Of a stretch of DNA of 64,000 nt, positions 27,001 through 42,000 are shown piece after piece. A program made the position numbers and the translations under genes. The stretch lies in contig NC_066315.1 in assembly GCF_022539315.1 (NCBI RefSeq), forward strand, positions 100,979,990 through 101,043,989, written 5' to 3'. Below the pieces are notes generated by a model, which worked only from the letters and a program-made list of their open reading frames with translations, did not search any database and had not been told where the DNA came from. How positions within the stretch are numbered: the stretch's first letter is position 1; the number at the start of each line of letters is the position of its first letter. The stretch comes from Serinus canaria (Eukaryota > Chordata > Aves > Passeriformes > Fringillidae).

Positions 27001-30000
27001 TTTACATAAATGTTCTCTGTGTCTATCCAAACCGATTGAAACAAACACATGGACAGACTCAAAACTGTCTCTGGCTCTCTAGTTAAATTTATTTGTTATG
27101 AGTGGTGGTGTAAAGTGGTAATAGAAGTGAAAATATTTTGAAACTTACATAAAAACTTAACACTAATTTAACATTTTCACATGCTCTATGCTTCTATGGA
27201 ACCTACAGGCAGTATTTTAAAAAATGCTTTAAGGTAATTTTAGAGGTTAATTCTACTTATCAGACAGATTTTTCTTTCATCCCATAAACCATAAATATAT
27301 TTAAGATCTTTTATTATATAAATAATTTATTTCAGAGGTACTGAACCAAAGAAACAACATTCTTTTATATTCTAGAACAGGTACTTCCCAAAACAACTGT
27401 CTCTTAGCAAACAGAGCAGGCAGAATGTGATTTTTGAATGAGAATGCACTGGTTTAGAAGACGTTCAGAAGCAAACGAAGCTTGTTTTGTTCCCAGGTCG
27501 CTGGCTCCCTTGAGCATTAAGCCTGTAGAGGTATCAGAGAGCTCCCCTGGCGAGGGAGGAACTGGGTGCAGTGCAGGGCACCACTGCTTCCCATAGCCAG
27601 CTCCTTCCTTTCAGAGGGGAAGCTGGAAGTGACTGTGTCAGCTGCTTGTGTCAGCGACTGCCCAAATTACTCAGCTGAGAGGGCACAGTCAGGCACCTTC
27701 CTGTCCTGCTTCAAAGCATCAGCCAGGGGTTCCTGTTATTTGATCCAGTTTTCCAGCTTTGAAGAAGCACTGATTCACAGATGCCTGGATTTACCTGGAC
27801 ACTTGCACTATCCAGTAGTTCTGGTTACTCTACCTCATGACTTGAGCTGCATGCAGGTATTACTTCTCACAGGACACAGGAGCTTGTGAAAGCCTAGAAC
27901 TGCAAGGCAGAAGCTGATTTACTGTATCCTAACACTTCTGGCAGCCCAAGGGGCACTACTAACTCCTCCAGGTGGCACAGAAAAGGTGGATACTATCCTG
28001 TGTCCTCAGTGAAGCTCTATCATTGCATAATCTAAGGAGCAGAAGGTTTTTTCCTGACTGGAAGTCGGGGAAATAGGAGCAACAGGGAACAGATAGGAAG
28101 CGAGAGGTGAGAGCAGATGCCTCTGTGATCCTTAGGGCTCAGTTCCCCATTATGAAAGGAACACAGGAGACAAGTCCTTTTGTTTTCTACTCTCCTAACA
28201 GCAGCAGGTGTGAAAGCTGCTTTCAAAAGGACGTTTTGCACACCTAACCACTTGAAACATTCAACCCTGTCCTATTTAAGGTATCTTTTGATAATCTCAA
28301 GTGGTAGAGCTTTGTGAAAAACACTCTCCTGATAGTGGCTCGGGGAGAGACAGGTCAAGTGACCATAAAAACACCAAAGTAAACTTTTTAAAAACCTTTT
28401 TTGTTTGACTCTAGAAGTAGAATCATCAGATTACTAAAAAAAAGAAGCAAAATTTCATGCTTTGAAATGTAACTTTTGCCATTTTAAGAGAACAGATAAG
28501 TGAAAACTTCAGAAATTATGTGTTCACTGAACAAAACAGGTCTTTTTGTAGTAAAGTAAGGGCAATCAATGTAGATAACACTACCAGGAGCCTGAAACAC
28601 TACCAGGAACTATGAGGAAGCCTAAATTCTGTCACTGTGTAGGTATGAAAGGAGAGTCACTTATGATCAGCCATGCAATTGAAGTCTGCATTTCTAAACT
28701 TCCAAGTGTTTGACTTGGTAAACTGCCTTCCTCTTCAATCCAACAACTGGAGGTACAAGAAGCAGCTGTGGGATCTGGGGGTGTTTAGCCTGGAGGAGGC
28801 TCAGTGGAGACCTTGTCACTCTCTACACTCTCCCTGAAAGTGGCTGTAGCCAGGTGGGGATTGGTCTCTTCTCCCAAGTAACAGGGAGCAGGCCAAGAGG
28901 AAACAGCCTCGAGTTCCACTAGGGGAGGTTTAGATTGGCTATTAGGAATAAAAATCTCTTCACCAAAAGGACTGTCAAGCTAGAAGAGGCTGCCCAGGTT
29001 GTGTCACCTTAACAGACATGACCCTTGGGGACAGGGTTTAGTGGTGGACTTGGCAGCACTGGGCTAATGGTTGGACTCATTGATCTTAAGGTTCTTTTTA
29101 AACCTAAATGATTCTGTGATAATAAGAGTTTATAGGTCGGCCCAACAATATGCACAACAGAATTCAGAATTAATTAGCAAAAGTCATGCTTATCTAATTG
29201 CTTTTCTAAAAAACCTGGAAGCATGCCAAGGCAGTTTTAAAGATTAAGAACAACATTTTAACAGCCATTGTTGGAGAGAAAGTGACACTTAGGAGCAGGA
29301 TGTCACGTTCATAATTTTTATCATATTTTAAAATGTTATCTCTTTACATTGTGTTTTCCTTGCCACTTTAGTAAGGCTTCCCACAGGAGTAATTATCACA
29401 TTTTAACAACCTATTAACTTTGAAATTCAATTTTTGAAGTGTCCTTTATCCTACTAGCATATTCTCAATATGTGGAAAATAATGGTTTAAACATCTCAAA
29501 TTTTCACTCCTATATTTATTCAACATGAGAATTTTTTTATAAGCTTATTACATTTCACAGCAAGAATGCATATTAGGTATACATTAGCATCTCCATATCA
29601 GCATTTTTTGTTACCTCTGTCAGCTCCAGCAGACCCTGGCTAACAATTGCTGGCTCAACTGCCAGTCTTGTGGTCATAGGTTTCCAAACAGGGACAGATG
29701 AATGAAGACATGCCACTAACATTCAAGTGTTAGGTGACGGATGAGACCAAAGATGAAGCAGCAGTTAACTCAGAGGGAAGCAAGACAGACACATGGTGTG
29801 ACAGACAGAATTGATGGTGACCTGCCAAGAGGAGTTAGTAAACTGAATTTACTGCATCCACATAGTTAAGAATGAATAACTACCAGAATATCCCAAAAGT
29901 GTAATAAAAAGAATAATTAGAGCTTCCCCCCCTACGGATTGTTAGCAGCTTAAACAGTTTAACTACAATGCTAATTATGCATCACACACTGTTAATAAAC

Positions 30001-33000
30001 CAAAGCTAAGCTTCTACATAGTAGTATGTAAGATTAATGTATAGAACATAGCTGGTTTATTCTCTCATAATTATGTTTATGTATTGTACTACTCTGCAAA
30101 ACAAAGGAGTGTTTAGCTCAATAACTTCTAAGCAATAAAAACAGTATTAATCACTAACATGGAGAACCATTACCAGAAATCTGAGTTTAGCTCAGACATT
30201 GAGCTTTCTGTAGTAGAACATCAGCACCAGTAAAGGTATAGTCTTATTTGCATGGGATTGCTTTATTTTTACATGCTGTTTAGAGTAGATATGATTTACT
30301 TCAGTCCTGAATGCCCTTCACTTTGAAGTTACTTAAAAACAGTGTCAAAGAAACAGCACTGCCTATACCACATTTCAGAAAAACAGTTTAGAAAATATTT
30401 CACAGTTGCTTTATAATTGCTGTTACAATGAAGGTCAGTTTTAATCAGTCCAGAAAAACAAAGAAAACAAAATATACTTTCTCTAGTGTCTATTTAACAC
30501 AGTCAACTTTTGTTGTTTGTAGAACTCCTATTTCTTATGTAGGTGATGTCATTCTTCCAGGAAAAGGGGCTCAAGGCCTCTGTGATGCATTAATATTTCA
30601 GTAATTACATTCATGCCCTACTTCTAACTTTATCTCTCCTTCTCCTCCTTTTACCCTCACAAAAATCTAAGAGCTATTTGGTTTGGTTTAAGTCTTGTGG
30701 GAATGGAGGAGAGAAGTAATAGGGTAAGAGCTAAACCAGCTTATAACAGTTAATAGTGGTATTAGACAAGCATATTAATTCATGCTAAAACATAAAAATT
30801 AAAACATACTGCTGGTTGCATGTTTGTTTTACTTACCAGATTTGTAATCTAATTTTCTTTCCTCTTAGCTCTACTGTTTTGATTTTAAAATCAACACCTA
30901 TAAATAAAATACAGTAAACAGAAAAGGAGGAATAAGAAGCAAAAGTAATGAGGGTGTAATTATTATTTTTTTATACTTTTTTTTTAGATCAACTTGTAAC
31001 AGTCTGAACAAGCAGAAGGGTTTGCACCACTATGGTCAATTCAGGAAAACCATGGGATTTGACAAGCACTGAACAGCCTGTGAGCCATCCAATTTGGCAG
31101 CATCACAACATAAACCTTCCCCTTTGTGCAAAATTTCCAGCAGCAGGTAAACCCACACAACAGTAAAACAACAGGCACAGTAGGATTGTTTCTCTCCTAT
31201 TCACCTCGACTGTCAAGGACAAGCCTGCTCTACTTCCAACTGGCACAGATGCCCTGGAGGCATGGAGCAAAACCAATCTCTCCACATCAGTTTTGCTGTT
31301 TGTAAAGCAGGAACAATATAGGTCTGGCCTCCAGGATGGATGCTTAGCATCTGCAAAGTGCTGTAATAAAGTGCTGGAATTGAGGTTGGTTTATGAAGAA
31401 GTTTGTCAAGACTGTCATTATTAAGTCCTGCAAATATTTATTAGCAAACTTCTTATATTAAAAGAGGGTATTTGACTTTAAAAATTTATTTTATACCTGT
31501 ATGGTACTTTTATTCATCATCTCAAAACTCCAGGCACATTTTGAATGCAAGCTAAATATCAAAGATAGAACCATAAAGACTTTGTTATACAGAAAGATTT
31601 AACTTTAATTAAAAAAATAATGCTGGCTAGCAACACATAACACATACTGTGGTCAAACAATACCTAGACACAAAAGATTACTACCTTAACTACAAAAATG
31701 TATCAGAGAATAAATGTCCTATAATATCACAGATTTGCAGACTGTGAACCTGTTCATTTTAGGATACATTTGTAAGAAAATTTTTGCTTCAGTTCATCCT
31801 TCTACACATCATCCCTACTAACAGAGCTAAATCAAAAAGGCAGAAATAAAAGACACGAGAACACAGTTCAGACCTGTACACTTAAAAACCACACAGAAGT
31901 ATAGAAGCATAATGTGTTGGAAACACTTTTGCCATTTCAAATGCAGTTGTATACTAAAAACAGGGATGAAACTGAAGAGGAAAAATGGTTTTTATTTTCT
32001 CTAACAAAACCAACACATTTTCCCAAGGACTACCCTTGGTAAAAGCTGAGTGTCCCTGCTGATATTAAGAATTGAGACTGAATTTAAACTTTAACAGAAG
32101 GGACTGAACTTGGCCATTATGTCCATATTTTTAGTTTGCAGAGCAGGTGGGCATTTTTCAGCCAGATAAAATAAATGGAAGGCTCACTGACCTTCATTCT
32201 CCTAAACAAATATCCCCGCTAACAGCCTGCAGTTGCACATTGCGTTTTGATAAAAGTAATGGTCATCACACCATGACATTTTCCTCATTCTCCATGTCCT
32301 TAGTAGTTTCTAGCACGCTTAATCACCAATTCTTGGAGAGATATTCAGGACATGATGCCTGTACTTCACTTACAAACATGTATCTCTTTCAAATCCCAGG
32401 AGTTAATGTGTTAAACTGATTTGTACTAAACAGTCAAAACCTTTAATGGCCATTTTCAAATATTCATATGCAAATTGATAAAAATATTCAAATTATTAAA
32501 ATGTCAAGTGATTTATTAATCCTAACTCCAAGAAGTCTTTTTGTACACTTCTGAAAAGTGACTGTCTTAGTGCAAAAGCAGAAGAGAAATGATCCAGCTA
32601 TGTTCTAGTATCCAAAGTGTGTGAAATGAGAATTCTTGTAATTCTATGCTAAGAATATTTTTTAAAGAAACACATCCATTTCTACTGTTATAAGCCTTTT
32701 CTCTATATAAATGCATTTAAACTATAAAATGTAATTGTCCTAATAGTCATAGCTTTGTCTACAAGATAGAACTTTACTAAACTGCAATTGCTTGCCTCAA
32801 ACCTCTCCTGTCCTCAAGGAAGTTTGAATATAACTGCCCAGACATCTCAATCCCAATTCCCAATCCTGCCATTCTGTCATACAGAACATACTTTATGACC
32901 TGCCATTCATTTGATGTTCAAAAAAGTCTAAATCATCTCTGAGCCCAAGTGTTAAAACCATCACAGGGATTTCATGTAAGTTTCAATACTACAAAACAAA

Positions 33001-36000
33001 AATATTTTTGTTTTTATAGAAGTGGTTTATACAAACCACTGCTGTCTTATACAAACAAAAAAGCAAAAAGATTTTGTTACATTTTTAAAAATGAAAATAA
33101 TTAACTATGGAGAGAAAAAACCAACTGTTGTAATAAACCACATTTTTAAATGGGACTTCCTGGGACTTGAAGGTCCAATATATTAATAAAATGAAGTAGA
33201 AAAAAAGACTACATATTAAAGAGATGGTTTCAAAATAAATAATATGTCAACAGCATTCTTAGTTTAAAGGCAGATCTTTCTATTAATCATCTTGAAGTCA
33301 TACCATGAAATATTTCTCTACTGTGAAATTTTGCAAAGAATGATACAAACAAGTAACGCTTTTGGAAAAACAGACAGATTCTTCTATAGAATTGTTTGAA
33401 TCATTTAACAACTAAGTCAGACAGAGTGCCAGAACTCTTCAAAGGTTGCTCAATTACTTTTTTATAATTAGTAATGCTCTGCAAGCATCAACACAATACC
33501 AAAAGCTTCATGTCTGCCAATACTGAAGGAAAAAAAATCTGGCAGCTTTCCTTCTGCACACGAAGAAACAAATTCCTAAGCCTGTCAGGTTTCATTAGCC
33601 TGTTTCACCATAGACTGCCAAAGCCAGTGCTTTGAGTTTACATACAAATTAGTAATTCAATTAAAACAACAACACAATAATTTGTTTTCCCCTTCAATTT
33701 CAAATGTTGCATTAAGTTAAGAAAAAGGTCAATGAAAGAAATTATTTAGCTCAACATATGTTAATGGAAATACCCAAATAAAAAGTTTCGCTGTCCATAC
33801 AATTACTCTGGCATGGTTTTATATACAGCTCATTAAAACAGAAGAATCAAAAATTACTCTCAACAACTACATTAAATCTGAATAACATATCTTATAAAAT
33901 GGATTTTAAAAAGCTCTCTTTAGCTGCTACAATACCAGAAAACTATCAGTGGTCTGCATGCTAACTAGCTTGCATTTAAAGGCTGCTGGCTTATTGTCAG
34001 GGAATAACAAAATACACACATGCCAGGAAACCTGACAAGTGCATGTGCTTATGACCATACTGAAGCATGCCATTTGCCAGGTCACAGTGATGAAAGGGGA
34101 ACCAAAAAGCTTATTACAATCTCCCCTCTCATTAAAAAGTCAGCCCTGTCTCTATATACCAGGCTTGCATGGACAACAGTCAATCAGTAATTTTCCAAAA
34201 TTATTACACTCAAACAACAAGTAAATCCAAATCACCATCTCTCTTTTTATGGATTTTACAGATTAAATTTGTATGTGCTTTGGATGTCACATTTTGACCC
34301 TCATTTTTCACTGGAAAGGCCTTTTTCAGGAGTCAAAAAAAACCCCTACAAAAATTAATGAAAAAGGCACAAAAATACTGACTTCAGCCTCTGGACTGGG
34401 TTTCTGATTTTACATTTATTTAAGCATTTAAAGGCAAATTTATCAAGTTTTCCCTACAACTAAAACTGCAAAGGAGCATTTCTCCTCTCCCCACAGGCTA
34501 GATCCATGTGAAACAAGGCATTAAGGGCAGCAACACTAACCTGATGTGTGTAAACTAAGCTAAGGATTTTCAATATTTTATTTAATGTGCACCATGGTTG
34601 TTAGTAGCACGTGAACTTTGGATGAAAAATTTACTTTGAGAAAGAACATCCATTACAACATGGGCTCAACTGAAGCTATGCCTCCTCCAGGAAAAACAAA
34701 GGGCTACCAGGACAGAAGGGTTTAAAAGTATATTAAACACATAGCCAAACAACCTGTCTGCACTCTTTTCAAAACTAAACAGCCTTAAAAGAAAGAGAAC
34801 AGAGACTCAAAATAAAAGCACACTAATGAAGTTCTAGGTAAGGGCAAGTCACTGAGAATAACATCTCTCGTCAATGAACCAAACTTGAGACTGAAATCCT
34901 ACAAAAATGAAGCCCAGCCCAGAACTGACTACAGTACATTAATTTCTCACCCCAAACAGAACTAGAGCTTATCTGCTAAAGCACAAACTGAAATACACAC
35001 AACTGGGTGCAGCTGCTCTCTTTAAAGCTTAAAGTATTTGTTTAGAAATAAAATAGTAAAGAAACTTCTTACTATGCATTTTATGTTTAAATTTGCAATC
35101 TTTAATTTCCTTTCATAAGAGACAGAAAAAGAAAGTGGAAACAGTTTTGCTTAATGCACACAGAGTGACCTTTCAGTGGACAAGACTTCCTGCTAACAAA
35201 GTTAATGGAAGAGCTGGGAAAACAGATGCAAATAGAGCACAAAAAAACCCTCTAACTAAAATCAATTCCAATGGATTCAATTTTCAGAGGCCTATTAGTG
35301 ATTTGCATCAAAGTAATTCAATCAGTGAAAGATAATCAGACCATACTTAAAGAAACACAATCAGTTTAAAAATTCAGAGTTTATATACCAATTAACCCTT
35401 AAAACAGACATATAATTTGAAGACTATCACAGGTTATTGAATCTGTGGACATCTGACACCACTATGCAAAAAAAAATTTCTTACTTATGCTGCATTTGAT
35501 AACTGAGATCACATGAGTTTTGAGGTAAACACCATCTTTATTACAAAACATCCTGGTTTGTAACTCAAAAAATACTTACACCTATCCCAAAACTGCCAAA
35601 GTCAATGATCAAGAGCGTCCCTTCTGATTTCTATTGTCCTGCTTAAGGTGGGGGAAGCAATCAACAACAAAAGGCACATAGGGAGGGGACAGGAAAAGGT
35701 TACAGAAACCGTTACCAGGCAAAAATACCCAAAACCATTTTGTCTTATTTTAATTGAACTCTAGGGCAAGCAGTTAGCTTTTAAAACACACCAAAGTGGA
35801 AATGCCTCTTTCAAAATGCACATTACAAATTTAAAAATTTCAAAGAAGAGATCTGGAATAATTTTGTCAGATAGAAGTGCTAAGTCAGATATAAGTGTGT
35901 TTGGGGATTATTTTAGAGGCAGGTAAAGTATGTTGTCCATAGAGCTTCAAGCATGTAATTCTAGAACGATTAACACGCAGACATTTGAGACTGCTTGCCT

Positions 36001-39000
36001 AAAATAAAAGTGTACCCATACCTCAACTGGCAACTGGGCTACACACTAGAATGAAACAGATACCAATTTTCTTTTTTTCTGTGTAATATACATGCAATGA
36101 GCAAATGCTGAAGGTGTAGTCAAGTGATTTTTTTTTTCCGAATGTCCAATTTACAGCTTCTATAACATTTCAGATGCTTGGTACTTCCCAATTCAGTGAG
36201 AAGGGAGGAAATTATAATTTCTTTACATTCTTCTAGACAATAAAATCATAGGGCCTTTCTGAAAACCTAGGCTTTTGACACTACTTAGGATACTAAGTTC
36301 AAAGCATGTACCAAAATGCTGGCAAACACAATAAGATGGAAGAGGAAATTGGAAGGAATAAGTCTCTCTGTGGCTTCATGAACAAGCCTTCTTTTCAAAT
36401 TTCTGATTGCAAAGCAGAAAAACACACTGAGCTTCTGGTCAACAACTACCTGACCTGAAGAGAAAACTGAACAGAAAAAGAAAGGTTATTTAATGAGCAA
36501 CACAACTCAGACTTTTAGGAGGTTGAACCTGTAAGCATTTTGTTTTGGGTATTAAGTTTCCCTCTCCTTGAGATATCAGCAGAAATAAGCAGTAAAAGTG
36601 TTGCTAACCAACTTCCAGAAGTCCCTGAGAATCATATGGCCTTATTTTCTTTTTTTTTCTTTGCTAATGACACGCTCAGCTGTTCACAGCAGAGACTGAG
36701 TCTGACAGCTGCATTCCAGTCTCCTTGCAAACCTAACTCCCCATTTGACACCATTCAAGTGGCCTCTTCACTCTGCCTGTTGTTTTATTTGTGTATTCTC
36801 ATATATGTCCTGCCTAGGGACTACAAGGCTATCTGACAGTTCTGTAGTGTTGATATAACCCAGTGCCTGAATATTTCTACCAGCTGAAGTTAATATCTAG
36901 TTAAAAAATAAAAAAAACAAAGTTCAACTTCAAATTTACTCTTTATTGTAACCTCTTGTTAATTAACAACCCCATACCTCTACAAAACCCTATTCCTAAA
37001 CCTAATAATTTGTATTATCTACTAATTTCCTAATAATTTGTATTATCTACCTACCTTTTCCTGTTTTAAATTACAGTTTTGGTCACTTATGAGGATTCAA
37101 AAGATTATGCATAGCAAACCATTCCCGGCTATACCAAATGCTGTAAAATATACTTGGTTGGCACATCTGGGGCAAACAACAACTGGCCAGGTGTTTTCAC
37201 TTGCTGGAGTCTCTATGTTGTCCATTAAAAGTGACTACGCTGCTCCTAAAGGTAAAAATCAGCTTAGAGGGGACACAGGCTTCTGTCATAATTTGCACCT
37301 CCAAAGACAAACAAGGAGATTCATACATGCTCCCTAATTATCTTAAGGTTTTCTGTAAGACAAAACTGCTTTTCTCTGTGAGTTTCCAGCCTCCTGCTCC
37401 TCTCTGTTTATAGTTTGGCAAGAAACTGCAGCACACCATTAATAAGGTATTGGTATGGTTTATTTACACTATTCTGCACTAGTCAAAAAGCCAATACATA
37501 AAACCAGATGTATTAACACCCTGGATATGCAAAAGTAAGAACAGTCAATTCACACAGAATTACTCATCCCTCATCAAAACTTCCTTTTTTTTTATTTAAC
37601 AGCATAAATTTATCACTTTAAGAGCTATTTCTTGATTAAAGCAAGAACATCTCACTGTTACTTTGTCATGATGTGGTAAGCTAAGAAATTAAGCTAAGGA
37701 TGGTTTTCTGAAAATTTTATATAGATTGTTCTTCATCTCAGATTACATCAAATTTCTAAATTTAATCTTAAGGCATATTTTTGATTTACTGAAAAAAAAC
37801 CAAATGATTAGTAAGCCACATACTATGTTTACAGTGCCTGTGAAAATACTGATTAGATAACTAAAAAGATTGAGTAACTTAGCAGGCAGTTCTGAATAAT
37901 GACAAATACCTCAAAAGTGAGTAGTCTGATACTTTTAAGTGAAAAAATTATTATGTTATATGACAAGCTTATGGGAATGAAACTGAACATTTATGTTGTT
38001 AGCCCCCACTTTTTAAGGATAAAGAGAATGAATACAGGTTTGAATTGTGATAGAAACCCCAAACATATGTATACATACATATAAAAAGGTATGTATGTAT
38101 GTATTTGTATACCATATAGAAATGTCTATATACTAAAGACAGAAGTTGCCTTACTTCAGACATTCTGATAGAAGACAAAGCTAAAGTGTTCACTATTGCT
38201 ATTGTTTATTTGATGGACACTAGGAATTTTGCACAGACATGGGTATTTGAGAAATAAATGATAGGAAAAATACCACTTGGAAGGAAAAGCTATGGACCTC
38301 TGTAAGTCTCAGGAGTGTCTGACTTCCATACCACTTCACACAAAGGTGAAACAAGGTCAAAGAGCATTTTTGGGAAGTCAAAGGAGTCTTGCACCACAAG
38401 GCATTAACATGCCACTGATCTGGATCCCTCAGGCCCAGAAGAGATCACAGGTCACTAAATTCCCATCTTGATCCACAACAACCCTTCCCATTACAAACTC
38501 CACTATTATTTGCTTGTAAACGAGGACGGAGGGAAGCTTCAGTGTTTACTACATGTGAAACTTTGGCTTCCTATGAATAGCTGCTAAAACAGCCAGCAAC
38601 ACACAAGGCACATAAACTGCACTGGCATTATCAAGGGCAAGGCCTCTTTCCTGGGATGATTTTAGACCTGGTGGAAAAGAGCTGAAAGATAAGATGAGGT
38701 CTCAAGAGACTTCGCATACTGAGCCAGCATGTAAAAGAAAAGCTGAGGAGCCCAACTTGATTTGAGAGACCAGGACAATCAGCATCCTAAGAGGTGAGTC
38801 AGTGCAGGGCCTCACCTTTGGAAGAGCAGGAACCTCAGGCTCAGAGAATAAAACCCAGAGAGAAGTATAATGTCTGCAGAAGAATTAGATTGACAGAAAA
38901 TACTGCTGAGTACAGGAATTATGTAGATCTGTCATGGAAGAAAAACAGCAGGGAGACTGGGAATGAACTAAGAATTGGTGGATTAGAACCAGGACACAGC

Positions 39001-42000
39001 AGCAGCTGGACAGATGCTGGGAAGAGAACAGAGGCCACTGAATATTTAATAAAGGAACTCTGATAAAAATATTTATATTAATATAGAAATTTAACATTAT
39101 GACTATGGAGACCTGAATTAGGATGTATTTCTTTTAGGATAAGAGGTGGAGGAAGCAGAGGAAAACACTGTTTCTTCACCCCCATGCTTGAATCTTCTTA
39201 CAGATGTGGCAATGAGTATTTATCCACTACCCTTGGAAAGATCATTCTTCTTCACACGATATTTGGTGCATATTTTTTAAACTGTCAATTCTGGAAAACC
39301 TTCAGGTGATAGCTTTGGTTTCTGCTCCTGTGTGAATAATGCAGGCAACAAATAATAAATGAAGATGAAATTTTACTTTAAAAAAAGAAGGGTAAATTTA
39401 TGTTTGCTGACAAAGCTAATATGAGCCCAATATTACCCCTGAACAAGTTATTATCCTATTATAGAAAGACAGGGTATTTGACACTGGCATGTAGAGAGTA
39501 ATTTTACCTTCTTCAAAAATCAGTAAATATTTGAGCATATTGGGTATTCTCAGTGCTATGTCAATAGCAGACTTAAGTAGACACAATATTCCATGCAACT
39601 AATATAATGCCCAAAATAAATACATCAAAAGAATTTTAGATCAACAGCACATTGCGTGCTGTTATGAATAATGTGCTGAAATCTGCCAAGCTATTTTTGA
39701 ACACTTTCAAAGAAGTTCCATATCTGAGCTGAGACTGAAGATATGTTGATGTGTTTTCATTACAGATTTTTCTTTACCAATCTGGCAGTGTAGTCTTCTT
39801 AAATTAGCATTTAAATACTGTATCTTTCTTAATTGAATCCAAACCTTCCCTTTTCTGCAGAAATGCTCCACAGTTCAATAACATGGCACTATTATCAGCA
39901 CTTAGGGACAGAAGACAGAAAAGGTCTTTGGACATTTGCAATTCTGCCACTGTTACAGGAAGTCCTCTGAGTAGCCTCTGCTTTCATACAAAAGCTTAAG
40001 GTGCTAAATGTTGTTCTTTTGTACATCCACAGGTTTTAGCATAGAAGCATGAAAGTAAGATTGAGAACATTAATACCAACATAAGGAAGTAAATATGTAT
40101 TCTAGCATTCTATTTTAAATACTGCTTTGCTAATATAAGGTACATACAACAAAATGCAGTTTTTTGGTTGGTTACATGGCCTTTTCAAATTGAATCTCAA
40201 GGTATCTTCAGTTTATATAACTGGATCAGTCACAGCATTTTCACTGATGTCTCAAAAACACATCCTCCACTTGCAAATTCTTGAAAACTACTGCAGTTAA
40301 GTGGTGACAAAGGAAGAGCTTTATGATTTCAATTGTGTTTTAGAGGCTGAACTCAGGTTGTTTTGGAGTGTGGGTTATTTTTAATCTATATGAAATGTAA
40401 ATAGCAAGATTACTTTTTCTTACTTGTTTGTGCAAAAAAAAAAAATCAGAGTATGTGCTGACTGTGAAAAGCTCTTTCATTTAGCAGTCAAAAGATCTGG
40501 GGGAATCTCAACAGCTCTCAGGTTTAGTCTGAGGACCTTGAAAAAATGCCATTACTATCAAGTCCTTCTACATGTATTTTGGCACAAGTTGATTTCCCTA
40601 TGCTGCTCAATGTTGGCACATTTTGTACAACAAACATTACATAACCTTCTGTCTAGCAGCATATCACTACTTATTTCCTGTTTCTTCCCTAAAAAAAAGG
40701 AAGCTTCTCTGCTTAAATCACTGTGTCAGTTATTTAGGAAATCAGTTTTGTTGAAAAGGCACCAGCCTGGAAGTCTGGACCGGGGTCTAGACCACCTCCC
40801 CTCCCTTCCCAAGAGTCAGAGCACGAAACTAACACCAGCGACAGAGAGTAGCCCAGACCTGACCGAACCCTTGATGTGGGTCAACCTAAAGAAGATGCAG
40901 GAAAGTCAAAATCAATGTCTAGACCTGAAGAATTTATAAAGAATACATTCCTCTAAAATTGTACTTTCATTGTACCATATATTCAATTAGTCTGTTCATC
41001 TAGACAAGCCATCAACATTTCTTCATTACAACACATCCCTTGAGTATTAATGCCTCTAAAACTGTCTTTCTCTTCTACAAGGTTAAGTTGCCAACTTCAA
41101 ACCAAAAAACTTGATCAACATAACAGTGCTAATCTGCACTACCAGATTTTGATTCTTAGTCTAGGAAAGAATTAAATAACTGGTAAAACACACTTTAAAA
41201 CAAAAGTATGAGTAACTGTGCATCATTTTGTTTACAGGAAGATAACTTTGGATAGTAATAACTCAGCTTCTAAAAGGCAATACAATCACTTTTCATCAGA
41301 TGCCTAAATTCCTTCACATTCCAAGCTACAATTAAGCTAAGCATGCATATTTTCCAGTGACACAGACCTTAACAACCACCTTGCTGCAATAATCAAGAGT
41401 TCAACTCCAAGGACAGGACTCTAATAACAACGCAGAATAACTAGCTTGTTTTCCTCCCTTTACACACTTGTGTATTAAAAGACAGCAGGCATCAAATTAC
41501 CTCCGAGACTCGCAGAGATGACTAAATCATGAATAAGACAGTACACTACAGAACTAGGAGCTTGCTCTCTAGTTATCTGCATAAAGAGCCAAACACGCAG
41601 TGTTCTCAAGAAACAAAACATTAACCTCGGATCTAACATCACAGGGGGGTTCTTCACGAAGCCATAGCAGCCATCTGGAGTTAATCTGACTGCGGTCTGG
41701 GAGAGTACTTGAATAGTACATTGGAAGAGTACACAAAATACACACTGCAACTTTTCAGCTCCTGAAATACTTCTGTCTCCTTTCACGCAACGTCTAAGAC
41801 TTAAGCACAAAAACCTGCTTTACCAACCATGCCCAATTTTTTCTTTAAACTGTTTGCCGTTAGAAAGGCTAAAACAGGACAGCCCAGCAGCTTCTCAGAA
41901 GTCCCAAAGGTAACTAGGACATCCACGATCTTTCCAAGAAGAGCTCCTGAAGTCTGGCACCAACCATGCCCCTGAGCCTCCCACGGCCGAGGAACCCACC

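Larger units (their letters stand above)
23120..30836 (-). other. RAB12: RAB12 intron 2 (about 7.7 kb)
   Basis: Between exon 2 and exon 3. It contains a CR1 3' end (about 28750-29121), a perfect inverted repeat at 26448-26486, a 27-base A run at 24300-24326 and a 19-bp duplication at 28577-28614. The remainder shows nothing I recognise. Confidence 0.85.

Noticed and set aside
40424..40939. 171-codon open frame in RAB12 intron 1
   Set aside because: No recognisable domain, low-complexity start beside an A run, and a frame of this length is expected by chance in AT-rich DNA of this size.
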